DNA from: Siphonodentalium dalli
Taxonomy: Eukaryota; Mollusca; Scaphopoda; Gadilida; Siphonodentaliidae
DNA length: 64,000 nucleotides
Assembly: GCA_032622095.1 (NCBI GenBank)
Contig: CP136063.1
Span: 205,889,934-205,953,933, forward strand
Direction: 5' to 3'
Shown in pieces: positions 46,745 to 58,276 of this stretch. The notes below the pieces were generated by a model. That model searched no databases and was not told the DNA's origin. It saw only the letters and a program-made list of their open reading frames with translations. Within the stretch, counting starts at the first letter, position 1, and each line of letters starts with the position of its first letter. Position numbers and translations under genes: made by a program.

Positions 46745-48919
46745 TAGTGTGGTCGTTAGAGAGTTGAACCCGGAATAAATTGGGTACAAGCTGATTTTTG
46801 TGTTATTCGACGCGGAAAAAAACCAGGAACAACATATCCAAAATTCGCAAAAATCCGCTCATGGGAAAATTCAGGATCAAAGATGGCGTCCATAATATCT
46901 GCTGTTATCGCAAAATACTGAATTTCTGCGGTAGGTGCTCCAATTAATGCCAAATTCGTAATACATTGAAATATATACAAACAATGCTTTGTCGTAAACC
47001 ATATATGTAGAATGTATTTCCCAAAATGGCCGCCAAAATTGACAAAATCGAATGAAATTTACATGTTGTACAAAATTGAAGATATAGTCCTATACGAGTG
47101 AACAAACTCTCGAATTATGCGAGGAAGAATGATTGCAGAGTATAACAGAAACTTTTGATCAGAGATGTACGAATTATCTCTAATGTATCTCACGAGAGAG
47201 CAAGCGAAACCAGGGTCTTATGAAACGGTTAAATCTTGACTTTTGTACGCCCAGAAACGGAAACATAACGCAGTTTTTTCTGTACTGCTTATCTTGAATC
47301 GTGTGATATATGTGTAATTAAACAGCTACATGGGATTTAGTAGAGATGTATTGACTATGAGACCTTTTTCTAGAAGCAGAAAAATGTGTACTCAGAGCAG
47401 TCTCACGAATGTGACCGATCATCATTTGTTTTGATATCTACGGCATGAAACCTTTAAAAATTAACTGATATAAAACGGTATGAAAGATATTCATATAGTA
47501 CTGGGTAAAATGCGTATATGCTATTGTCCGTGTCTCAAAATAGTAGTCATAGTTGCCTCAGATCAAGTGATAAAACAAGAATGCATGGTGGTATACCATG
47601 AACTAATTTTATTAATACACGAAGGAGTACCATAGACTATCGTCAATAAATTCTAAACTTGACCAAAATTGCCTACATACTCTGTGACAAAGACTGTGTT
47701 TATACCTGGAAATTATATTTGGTTCAATTCACCAAGGCCACATCTACGCGAAACTTACTACGTTTTCTTCAACCGCACCACCACGTTTACTCCTTCTCCC
47801 TAATGTTACACATAGCTGCTGCACACAGAACCACAATTAATACTATTGCGTGAATGTTCAACGTTGAAATAACATCTTAAACGGCGATCACTCGATATTT
47901 AGCATGATTATGTGGGTGGTAATGGTAAGATATTTTCAAACAAATATATACTGAAAACTAATAGTGTTAATTGCGTAGCTGCATATTCCAGTTGTAAAGT
48001 TGTGATTTAAGTAATTTGAACAAAATTGTCTACTAAGAACACGGTTTGTTAGCAGCATGAAAATTAGTCTTACATACAATGTGTGTTGTACCGTCTCTTT
48101 GATCTGGTGAGACGCGGTGCTAATCTATTGAAGATATGAGTGTTTCTTTACAGTATAATAAGCATTGCTACAAATATGTATTGTTTAATATCACCGGGAG
48201 TGTTGATAATTCCGGAAATATAACTAACATTTAGACCGCTAGAGTGTGCACTTAAATTTCGGCGTTACAATCAATAATTAATCATCATGCCGAATGAAAC
48301 TACCATGAACTGTGAGGCGAAACATTAGTTCGTGTGTTGAATGTCCGATATTATTATTTTTGACCGACAATTGGATGTTGGATAAGCAGAACACCCAAAC
48401 ATTAAAGACGCAAATCATTGGGGTTTGACTTGCGGTGCAGTGGCCGATAAATCCTTCAGATGGATCTGTTTAATGATGTGTGTACCTTTAAAGATATCCA
48501 ACAACCGACTTGTATATTATCAATACATATTTTCACTCCTATGTGGTTATCCAATATGTTGCTTTCTTTGTTGTATTGCTTGCAGTTGTGGCAATTTTGA
48601 CAGCCATTTCATGGCCACGATTGTGTGATTTTCTGTGCGTGTCACTCTATTCGCTCCCTTACTATAATTTAACACAAACTGGTATAACGGCGTAATTCCG
48701 ATGCCACAATATATCGTATAATGACTTGTTTCGAGAACTGATGTAGTATAGATAACCATGTTGGATGCCATCTTGGATAACAAAGTTTTCCCACAGCGGA
48801 TTTTTGCGGATTTTGGATATGTTGTTCCTGATGCTTTTCCGCGTCGAATGACACCAACATCAGTTTGTATCCAATTTATTCCGGGTTGATCCCCAATTTC
48901 TGATTCAACGACCACACTA
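46745..48919. mobile_element. El3: TAGT...ACTA-ended inverted-repeat transposon
   Basis: Ends TAGTGTGGTCGTT and CGACCACACTA, flanked by ATA on both sides (46742-46744, 48920-48922). Terminal arms of several hundred bases match with drift: AACCCGGAATAAATTGGGTA versus TATCCAATTTATTCCGGGTT, TCGACGCGG, CAAAATCCGCAAAAATCCGC, and GGATGCCATCTTGGAT/AAAGATGGCGTCC. The right arm is close to the solitary copy at 1440-1625. The AT-rich interior (about 47100-48550) has no recognisable gene. Confidence 0.8.
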
Positions 48920-48922
48920 ATA

Positions 48923-49287
48923 TAACAGAAGTGAACACATCAGAAAACAATCACGAATGTTCATAATTTAGAACGCTCTTTATTAACTACGTTTATTGGC
49001 GACGGAAGGGCAGACGCTCTTTATGGATGATCTTTGGAGTTTTTGCTAGCCTGACAAAATTCAAAACGTGTTAAAACTCCCTCTTTTGCATGAAACCCGA
49101 TATATGGTCAACAAAACCTCATATTAATGTGCGCATGTGTGCGATATAATTATTTTCTTGAATAGAAAACGTAGATATGATGGGTTTATGGTGTAAAATC
49201 TGACATGGCATCATTAATGACATAAAACGTCCACAGGAGACCATCTCATGCACAATAACAAATATTACAATGTTAACAATTATTTAA
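48923..49287. other. Gene-free stretch with paired CGCTCTTTAT motifs
   Basis: The motif occurs at 48974 and 49015, spaced 41 bp. No gene. Confidence 0.5.
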
Positions 49288-49594
49288 AGGGGAACTTTAC
49301 ACTAAATCCGGATATTTATGGGATCATCTCCTTTTATACTCAACAGAAAATATGCAACAAATGAATACATTTGAGCCATGGATTTGTGCAAAAATACACC
49401 CATGTGTTTTTGAACAAAGTAAACAACATGATAAGTATTGTGAACATGAGTTTATTGATTGCATCGTTCTAGAGCACATTAGTGTATTTTGCACTATCAC
49501 CCATGGCTCAAATTCATTCATTTGTTGTATATATTCTGTTGAGTATAAAAGGAGATGGTCCCATAAATGGCCGGATTTAGTGTACAGCACCGCT
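49288..49594. mobile_element. Kolobok/T2-like TTAA MITE, family K3, copy 1
   Basis: TTAA on both sides (49284-49287, 49595-49598). The arms (AGGGGAACTTTACACTAAAT, then GGATCATCTCCTTTTATACT) match their complement at the right end almost base for base. Total length 307 bp; palindromic, non-coding. Confidence 0.9.
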
Positions 49595-49872
49595 TTAACA
49601 GTATAATATAACCATGGCATACTCATTACAGGCAATTTGACCTTTCTTTGAAAATGTGCGGACCACATTGCATATTATGTCGTATGTATATGTGCATGGT
49701 TCGTTGTTGCACATTATGAATATAATGTTTTGGCTATCACTCAATCCGATAAATCCGATTACACATCTTCATTGATACCCAGCCTGTTATCCTGGATCAA
49801 AAGTTCAATTGATACGAACCTAATTGCAGGTAGCAGTATAGGTTAAAAATGAACGTATTTCAAAACGAAATA

Positions 49873-50440
49873 CAGCAATGCCCTGAATAATCGACTCCTT
49901 AACCACAGCATAATTATGGGTAATTATGCCATTCATCGGAAAGCTCTCAGTGAGAGCTTTCCGTGAGAGCTTTCCGATGAATGACAACAAGCCATATTTC
50001 CGACTAAATCCTGAAAAGTTACCCATAATTATGCTGCGGTTAACCCTTTACCAAACAAACCGGCCAAAACCGGCCAAATAAAGCTTCAACAGCCTAAAAT
50101 ATCTTCGGTCTGTCTCAATAGAACCATACAAATATGGATATCATTGGAACCGGCTCCTTGACCACATTGTGATAGTTACAGTTATGCCCTGTGCCAATGC
50201 ATTCTCTTATATATGCGAGTCGACCATAGGTCGCCTCGCATATATAAGAGAATGCATTGGCCTAAAATTTTTTTATAATTTTTTCTTACATTTGTTAACA
50301 AATAATATGTGTTAAGCCAATGCATTCTCTTATATATGCGAGGCGACCTATGGTCGACTCGCATATATAAGAGAATGCATTGGCACAGGGCCGTTCTGTT
50401 GGGTAAAGGGTTAAGGAGTCGATTATTTAGGGCATTACTG
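49873..50440. mobile_element. Palindromic TA-flanked MITE, family P, copy 4, interrupted
   Basis: The left end CAGCAATGCCCTGAATAATC and right end GATTATTTAGGGCATTACTG are flanked by TA (49871-49872, 50441-50442). A piggyBac-like MITE (50044-50410) sits in the right arm at a TTAA. Joining the flanks gives the ...GCGGTTAAGGAGTCGATT... sequence expected for an intact arm. Confidence 0.9.
50044..50410. mobile_element. piggyBac-like TTAA MITE with double hairpin cassette, copy 2
   Basis: Exact TTAA duplications (50040-50043, 50411-50414); ends CCCTTTACCAAACA and GTTGGGTAAAGGG. The hairpin cassettes are 50193-50261 and 50316-50384. Inverted relative to copy 1 and nearly identical to it, so recently active. 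It is nested inside an older P element. Confidence 0.9.
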
Positions 50441-50442
50441 TA

Positions 50443-51289
50443 AGTCCAATATGGCTACTATTTGAGCAATATGTTTTCTATACAAGCCTATTCATCGCGG
50501 TGACGACAGATGACAGATAGTTAGATAGATATGTATGTATTTTTATTGCACAACCACAAACAAATACATTCGGGTATGGCAATACACATGTACATGTACA
50601 CATAAAGGAAACACGCAGATAACATGACACGTAAATCAATAGGTAATAAATATACAAGCATAAATTGGAAAACAGAAAGTTCATGTCCAGCATGGGCTAG
50701 CAGATACCGTTATTGTCATTTGACTGCCCTATTACATATTCGATCATCAACAGGAACACGAATATGTAGTTTGGCGTTTGTTTCAAGTTCGAAAATAAAT
50801 GTTGTAATTTGTCCCATTATTCCATACAGTGATATCCGTTGAATGTTATAACGATGACAGCACATGTTATGAAATGTTCGTCGTCCTCAATGACGCATGT
50901 GTGCCACTGTTTACATACAAGTAATGTGTTATTCAACGGAATAACAGGTATAAATTCACTATGGTCTTATTAAATTTCAGAATCCAATATGAACATATGT
51001 GAATATATAGGTTCAATATGAAACCATTTGCGCGATAATATGTTGTGATACTCACAAAAGAACTGCTTACGCAACATACCGTATGGGTTTCAACAAATGA
51101 ATGAAAGTTTATTGCAAAGTCACCAAATGTAGCGAAACAAGCACAAACATATTTACGCCATGTAAAGATTCAATCGTGTAGCGGTTATATAGGTGTTATA
51201 CAGATTCATATACAACTTAACACAGAAGCACAATTTAACAACTATCTTGGCAATTTCGTGAACGCTAATTTGATGAATAAACAGACAGT
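50443..51289. other. Gene-free stretch
   Basis: No gene or repeat is confidently identified. Confidence 0.35.
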
Positions 51290-51293
51290 TTAA

Positions 51294-51781
51294 CCCTTTC
51301 AGTGCCAGGTCCGATTTTTGTACCAACCCATATACCCTGTGCCAATGCATTCTCTTATATATGCGAGTCGACCATATGTCACCTCGCATATATAAGAGAA
51401 TGCATTGGCCTAACAATTTTTCATCATTTGTTATTATTTTTTACAATTTTTTACAATTTTAATTAATTTGTTCTTATATTCTTTAACTCTTTCAGTATTT
51501 TGTAGGTTTAGTGCCAGGGAATCTTACGTTTTTCATGGGCATCAAAATTATTACTATGAATACTTGGTGATAGTTTTGAGTTATAAAATGCCCCTAAGGT
51601 TTTCTCCAGTTTGTTTTTAAATTTTCTATAGGATGCTTAAGCATACCCAACAAAAATTCAACCCAAAAAAATCTTTTTAAAAAAAGACAAAAAAAAGATT
51701 TTTATTTTTTATTTTGTTTTAGGGCCGATTTTACAGACCGTAAATTAGGGCCGATGAGATCGGCCCCTGGCACTGAAAGGG
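51294..51781. mobile_element. Second piggyBac-like TTAA MITE backbone, with one hairpin cassette
   Basis: TTAA on both sides (51290-51293, 51782-51785); ends CCCTTTCAGTGCCAGG and CCTGGCACTGAAAGGG, followed inward by CCGATTTT / GGCCGATGAGATCGG-type sequence. Apart from one hairpin cassette (51341-51409) and the adjoining CCTAACAATTTTT, the backbone is unrelated to the 42191 family. The 3073 region may be another remnant. Confidence 0.85.
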
Positions 51782-51785
51782 TTAA

Positions 51786-53006
51786 AGAAGGATTACGTTT
51801 TGAAGAGTTAGCAGATCGTGAAACCTTTCTCTTATGGTATTTTCACAATAATATTTGGGGGAGGGATGTTCTTCATGCGGATTCGCTTCAGTTCAAGGCC
51901 CACTTAAAGGCACAGGCGGCGTTAGTTGCAGAAATATTCATATTTGTTCAAATCGCCACCAACGGAAGGAATATTAAAATATATATAGTTTTGTTCATAT
52001 GCCAAACATAATCAGCGCGTAAATAGTATATTGTCATCAAGACGTACGATGGTGTACGTAAACAAGAACCTGCTCGTGTTACAGAAGTTTTGCTTCTGTT
52101 TACATAACACAACGCAATTCTATGGGTTAATCACACACAAATGATATAAACGCTCTTTATTATTTCCATATCAGGAAAACAGTACCAAATAACGCTCTTT
52201 ATGTTTACCATATCCGGATCTAAACAAAAGCCAGGGTCTGTAACGTTTTTTGCTTTTGTTTACATAACAAAGGAAAAACATTTGACAATAACATACTGTT
52301 TATGCCATATTTCTGATCGGTATAAGAATAAATCTGTCTATATTTTACTATTCTTTCTGTTTATGGCGGTTTTTGACGGATATGAATATTTTAACAGCAC
52401 ACTCACCGCCAACGCCACCCGTATCTTTAAATTTCGAACGCCCAGATCACATTACATTTAAGAGAAACTGAACGAAAATAACTTTTTGATTAACATTACA
52501 TTATGCTTTGAAGTGAGATATCCTTTTTGTGTGATCAAAACTATGGATACGTTCCATGTGGTTACTCGTAGCAACACCAGAACAACTTCCTGTTAAACGC
52601 GTCTATAGAAAGCAACGTTCGGGTTGACTCGATTACGCGATACCTAGCAGCGCGGTCTACGGTCGTTGTCAATGACACCGTGGTGTGGCCGTGCTCCATT
52701 CAAAATGTTATCATGCATGCTTCAGCGACCGATGCTGGTGAATCGAAAACTAAAGTTACTATCTCTCGGCCAATCAGAATGCCTGTTTCAACGACAAATA
52801 TTTGACTTGAATTATAATAAGCGAGATCACTGCGTGGCTACCATATTGGACCCATCCATGCAGCCACGATCCGTGCGTTCAGCCTGTGCACTGAATGCGC
52901 GGAAACGGGGCTGGATGGTAGACCTATATCTGTCATTAAAGTATAATATTATTTCGTCCTGTATCTTGGTTAGCAACAAATCCGTCGCTCGCCATTCACC
53001 CCCAAA
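51786..53006. other. Gene-free stretch; dispersed repeat at about 52255-52440
   Basis: CGCTCTTTAT occurs at 52151 and 52193 (42 bp apart), in a context resembling 44458-44500. The 52255-52440 segment matches the reverse complement of 25553-25735. No host gene is supported. Confidence 0.45.
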
Positions 53007-53467
53007 TGTGACCCGCCATATCAAATCCAGTCGTAAGTCGGGATTATTTTTACCCCGTGCCAATGCATTCTCTTATATATGCGAGTCGACCATAGGTCGC
53101 CTCGCATATATTAGAGAATGCATTGGCCTAACAATTTTTTACAATTTTAATAATTTTTTCTTGTATTCTTTAACAATTTTATAATTTCACCCATACAGAG
53201 CCCCAGACAAACATGAGCAGACGACACTCTTCTACATGCTTCTATATATGTGTGGGGCTCCCTGCAGGGTAATGGATGTTTTTTTTATTTTATGTCCTAA
53301 AAATTTTAAGAAACATTTATTTAAAAAAAATGATAAAAAATTGTTAGACCAATGCATTCTCTTATATATGCGAGGCGACCTATAGTCGACTCGCATATAT
53401 AAGAGAATGCATTGGCACAGGGTAAAAAAAACCCGACTTACGACTGGATTTGATATGGCGGGTCACA
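53007..53467. mobile_element. TGTGACCC-ended MITE with two hairpin cassettes
   Basis: The inverted ends share TGTGACCCGCCATATCAAAT and the following TCCAGTCGTAAGTCGGG. It carries cassettes at 53059-53127 and 53347-53416 separated by about 220 bp of unique sequence. The backbone is unrelated to the two TTAA families; no clear target duplication is seen. Confidence 0.8.
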
Positions 53468-53618
53468 AATGGTTAACCTATTGTCTTATATTCGCTGGTC
53501 ATAAAACACCGATGTCATAAGTACACTGTTTCCAGTTATCTGCATACGAAGGGGATTAACTCTAAAAACAATTGTATAATTACCTTTTGCCGTTTCGTGC
53601 AAAGTGACGTAATATACA

Positions 53619-53961
53619 TTGCCCAAAAATAATGAAAAGCACAATCAACTATAGTATCAAATTGCACAAAACCTATTATTTATCAACATTTTGTTCAACG
53701 AAATTTTGCCTGTTTGTCAAATATCTGACACAAAAAGCACTTGATTTTTAGAGTTATCCATCTTTACCCGCAATTTGGTCAATGGAATTATTCTCGTTGA
53801 CTGTCTATTGGGCCACTTGAAATAAAAATAATATATTTCAAACATCGATATCTGATCACTCTGAGCTGTGATGGGTGGGTTCCTCGACTCGAATCAAATA
53901 CTTTTTACCCCCGAAGCCAAGGAAATAGTAATTTGCGAGCGTTAATTCGGATTGAGTACCT
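53619..53961. mobile_element. Kolobok/T2-like MITE K1, 5'-truncated copy
   Basis: The right end GGATTGAGTACCT-TTAA and the internal blocks GAAAAGCACAATCAACTATA and GAGTTATCCATCTTTACCCG match the copy at 17526-17913. The left terminus is absent. Confidence 0.75.
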
Positions 53962-53965
53962 TTAA

Positions 53966-54703
53966 CCGTGTAGAGGATATGCTCTTTGTCAGCGTATACC
54001 TGCATGTCTTAGATGATTTTGCTAATTTCAAAATTGTTTGTTCAAATTGAATGGTACACCTTTGATGATTTCGTGCGATATATGGTAACCATTATTTGCA
54101 TAAACCCATGGTTACCGCCAATGTGATTGTTCTATCTTGTGTTTAAAAAAAATAAAAAATTTCAAAGTTGAAAAGAATATATATTTTTATTTTGTATACA
54201 TCTGCATTTATTTTGATAGCCAATGAGTGCATGTGACTTAGTCTCACGTTGCAGACATGCGGCAGGGGATCGACTGAAGGTGCGATCGGCTGTGTTGTTA
54301 CGACGCTGGCAATTAAGCCGATCCTAGTTAATTGTTGTGTTCAGGCCACCTTAAACTTGTTTATACTAAGGCCACGATAAGGGCGCGTACACATGGCCAG
54401 CAAGAAAATATCAGATATGCCCCATGTGACTTACTTGACCAATGAAATAAATAATACCGGAAAATATCAGACGAAGGCAGCGCGCTGATATTTTATCGCC
54501 AATTGGTGATATGTGTTCACCTTGATAGGTGGCCATCGGTATCCGTTAACTAATCTCGCGGGGATATCATCGTAACAATTCAAACGCTCGAGTTATGATC
54601 CATCAATAGTATCTTCTGTTTCAACATACTACGTTTTTCCATGTTATATTAGTTGTCAGAACCGCTGATGTATTATATATACATGTATATACGTGTGTGC
54701 AGA
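53966..54703. other. Gene-free stretch
   Basis: No gene is supported. CCTGATATTTTCTTGCAG-like sequences near 55857 and the GCAAGAAAATATCAG-type word near 54402 hint at another short dispersed repeat. Confidence 0.35.
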
Positions 54704-55412
54704 TACGTGGCGACAGGGTGGGGTTGTTGGGGTGTATCACCCCCAACTTTGGTCAAATTTTTCAACAGATGGAAATTTCATACCTGCCAAAACATTAGTT
54801 GGAAATTTCACACCAACAATAGTTTGAAAATGTTCTTGTAGTTTGATTTTCAAAGAATTTCTTGAGGGGAATTAATTGTTTTTGGACCAATATTTGCATA
54901 TTTTCCTATTTTTGTTAAAAAAAATATGGTCTGAAATGGTTATCAGTTGGAAACTTTTCAACCTCAGGGGGGTGACAGGTTGGAAATTTCCAACACTTGG
55001 AAAGCTTGTGTCCTGGTCCCTCCCCCGTGGGCAGTCAAAAGTAAAAAACTGCTAGTTAATTTAAGAAAAAAATATTGTCATACATTTGGTCAACATTATC
55101 ATTGGAATTGTGAGCAGTTGTAAATTTTCCAACCTAAGTGGGGTGTCAGGTTTGAAATTTCCAACTCTAGGAATGCTTGAGAATAGTCTAGATGGTAGGA
55201 TTTTGCTATTTTCTTGTTAAGATTAAAAAAAATTCGCACACCGGGTCGAACCATGGTCTAATATTAGGTCTAAGAGCACTGAGGTGCAAGGGGGTGCAAA
55301 TGGAATTATGGAAAACTTGTGTTTGGTCTGATTCTGATTCAGGGGGGGGGGGGGGGTGCAGTTGGAATTTCCCAAGGTGGACACACCCCCCAACGGAAAC
55401 CCTCTAGCCACG
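54704..55412. repeat. Family R repeat, near-complete copy
   Basis: Ends TACGTGGCGACAGGG and CCCTCTAGCCACG form a short imperfect inverted repeat. The inside has repeated TTGGAAATTTC(C/A)AAC blocks and a poly-G tract at 55341-55356. Partial copies are at 24842-25110 and 41925-42137. Non-coding. Confidence 0.6.
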
Positions 55413-56750
55413 TTTTTGCGTGTATGGGGATGCTTTATATTTGGTACCTCACATGCCTTGATTTAGTTGTTTTACTTTAATTTGGACTGTATGTACGTTT
55501 CGAATAAGAAATTGTTTGGTGGCTCCTCGCTCTTCTCGCATGTGGGATGTGGCCCAGGGCCGAACCCACCAACGTCTGTTTAGATGTACTTTCGTGTGTT
55601 CATGAAGAACATACATCCCTACTCCAACGACGAAGTCGCCTTCCTTTCTCGTTAAAATAGGTGGCATTTAAAATTTTCCATAACACTTTATAACTCTATG
55701 AATATTCGATATGGACTATAGGTTGTTTGTCCGCAGTAATTCACTTCAACAAACACGATTAACGCTAGTCACATTGAGCTCAATCAACGCCATATAACCC
55801 GTCGCTTTCTCACGGGCGTAATCTTTGCAGCAAGAAAATATCAGAGTACAATTGTACCTGATATTTTCTTGCAGTATTTTCTTGCAGCTTCATGTGTGCG
55901 CGCCCTAACTGTTGTCACTTGTTTTTCGCGCATTTATAAGTTACACTAACTAATGTTCGCCGTATAGCAGAAACGCATGGGATTTTTTTTTTATTTTAAG
56001 CGGTAAATTCGGGTCCGAATCACTCTTCCCATTCGGAAAAGGCAATACAAAATATAATTCGTTGGACTTTCAACATTCAGGGTTTATATGTCTGTAAAAC
56101 AACTATCATCGACAATTATATGAAAAATTAGATTTACCTTGTTCTTATTTTCATTATTAACAACTTTACAATAATGAGATCTCTCTTGTCGAAACCATTG
56201 TTATTTAAATTTTACTATTTCAGTGGCATTGATGATATAATTAGTTAAATTAGTCCAATAAGATAACAAAGTTTATCCATAATTTGATTTTGTCCCCACA
56301 ACAATAACCATGTCTGCTTAATTTAAGTGTGTTTTTCATAGGTTATCCGATTAATTCACACCAATAAGAATAATTCAGTAGCTGACCTAAGGACCCGGCG
56401 TCAGGTGACGTCACATTCGGCGTGCGTGAGCAACGTCACGATTGGTGGAAACTGCCAGTTCAAGGGTCATTCATATACCCCCGATGTTTCACGTGCTCAT
56501 ATACCCCCGATGTTTGGCGCACATTCTCTTATACCCCGCTGTCAAGGGTGACGGGAGACATGGTGATTTAAACGTGGCATTGTAGCCAATCAGATTGTTA
56601 GTTACAACCGGATGTGGGGACAATGGAAAATATCAAAGCATTGAAAATTATTCTGAAAATCATATTCAGACTAAATTATTTGACACCTCAAGAAACTGGC
56701 ATTAATTTAGGTTATCTACCGATATGACATCATCGGTACAAGTTGTTTAA
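55413..56750. other. Gene-free stretch
   Basis: Contains ATACCCCCGATGTTT in two tandem copies near 56476-56515 and a weak resemblance to K4 near 56080-56230. No gene is supported. Confidence 0.35.
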
Positions 56751-56809
56751 AAGGGGCACTGTACTCTAAGTTGTTTTTGTTTCTAATTGCTCTGCTTCGT
56801 AGATAGAGG

Positions 56810-56957
56810 ATCTCACATTCTCGTGAGTTTCTATTTTATACGGAATTTATCAACCGAGTTCACTAAATTCGATTTGAGCCGAGGTTTACCGAGGCTCAAA
56901 TAGAATTTAGTGGACGATGTTGATAAATTACGTATAAAATAGAACGAGTTTGAGATA
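56810..56957. repeat. Long hairpin, family H (copy 1)
   Basis: Arms CTATTTTATACG-AATTTATCAAC...CTAAATTC-ATTTGAGCC pair with their complement. Related in sequence to the hairpin at 59714-59840 (AGAGGATCT-ACA, GGAATTTA, TAAATT order shared). Confidence 0.7.
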
Positions 56958-57174
56958 CCTTTTATCACATGGTCAAATAAACGCGAAGCAACGCGAAGTA
57001 TTCATCGAAAACAACAATCATAAACTTCAGCAATCCCAAGTCATTTAAATAATGGCGTGACATCATCGCATGCGCTAATATTACACGTGTGTCTTACCAA
57101 TAATTATGAATCTGGTTTTGTGGGTTAATTATGTGATAAAATAAGGTAACCATTGACTAATAAAATATGTTTAA

Positions 57175-57654
57175 AGGTACTCAATCCGATAAAACTCCTG
57201 TCAATTACTATTTCAATGGCTTCGGGGGTCAAAAATATTTGATTCGAGTAGAGGAAGTCACCCATCAAAGCTCAGATTTGTTATATATCGATTTTAGAAA
57301 TCTATTATTTTTCATTATCCGGAATTCTTTCTGGCCCAGAAGACAGTCAAATTTTTTTTATTATTACCACTTGATTATAGAGTTATCCATCCTTGTCTGT
57401 TTTAATATAGTTTTGGCGTAAAATCTCCAACAGGTTACCAAATTGACGGCAGTTATTAGTACTCATCTCGAGCAATTAACAAATTTCAAAAATCAATATC
57501 TAATAACTCTGAGCTTTGTTTGATGGGTTCCTCGACTCGAATCAAATATTTTTTACCCCCAAAGCCAAAGAAATAGTAATATAGGACCATCTGATCGGAT
57601 TGTTGTTGTTGGAATCTGTTGAGATGGGGGACCCTCTTTACGGATTGAGTACCT
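57175..57654. mobile_element. Kolobok/T2-like TTAA MITE, family K1, copy 3
   Basis: TTAA on both sides (57171-57174, 57655-57658); ends AGGTACTCAATCC / GGATTGAGTACCT. Inserted into MITE K2 copy 2. Confidence 0.9.
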
Positions 57655-57699
57655 TTAAACTATTATTTGACTGTCTGTTGAGTACGAAATAACGTTATG

Positions 57700-57905
57700 C
57701 AGATGACAGATAAGCCGGAATGTTACAGATGACAGATAAGCCGGAATGTTACAGATGACAGATAAGCCGGAATATTACAGATGACAGATAAGCCGGAATG
57801 TTACAGATGACAGATAAGCCGGAATGTTACAGATGACAGATAAGCCGGAATGTTACAGATGACAGATAAGCCGGAATGTTACAGATGACAGATAAGCCGG
57901 AATGC
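57700..57905. repeat. 26-bp minisatellite, 8 copies
   Basis: The unit CAGATGACAGATAAGCCGGA followed by ATGTTA is repeated head to tail eight times with almost no divergence (one ATATTA variant). The paralogous site in 45084-45666 has a single, diverged unit, so this is a local expansion. Confidence 0.95.
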
Positions 57906-58276
57906 AAAATTAGAACGCTCGTCGTCGAGATATTTGTGTAAAGTTTTCAGGCAAATATCAAATAAATGTTATATATTATATTCATAAAGTCCCAGATATT
58001 CATTAATTTTATTGTATAGTCAGTGAGAGGCTTGGGTTCACGCCCCATAATAACATATTTGTTACATACATGAAGTGTGTCAGGCGTCAATTTGATTACG
58101 TCTTGTACATGGAAATTCGTAACTTTTAGTTTATGGTTGGAGCCATACAGTAACATTATATTAAATTATTCAATTTGATTCTAAGATGACCTGTATGTTT
58201 ACAGATGAAATCTTCAACTCAAATTAATAATTTGTTTGATATATTATCGATATTAGATTATTGTTATTACCTTTAT

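Larger units (their letters stand above)
56751..58270. mobile_element. MITE K2, copy 2: expanded, nested and right-truncated
   Basis: The left end AAGGGGCACTGTACTC follows TTAA. The body resumes with GTCTGTTGAGTACGAA near 57673 and continues to GATATTAGATTATTGTTATT at about 58268, in the order of the 45084-45666 copy. It has gained a hairpin-bearing insertion (about 56805-57135), MITE K1 at 57175-57654, and an array of eight 26-bp units (57700-57905). The right terminus is lost where MITE K3 copy 2 begins. Confidence 0.75.

Noticed and set aside
46745-48919. Assignment of El1-El3 to the CACTA superfamily
   Set aside because: The termini are TAGTG...CACTA in the outward order opposite to CACTA...TAGTG, and no CACTA transposase fragment is seen.
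57700-57905. CRISPR-like array
   Set aside because: Units are contiguous with no unique spacers, in a eukaryotic MITE.
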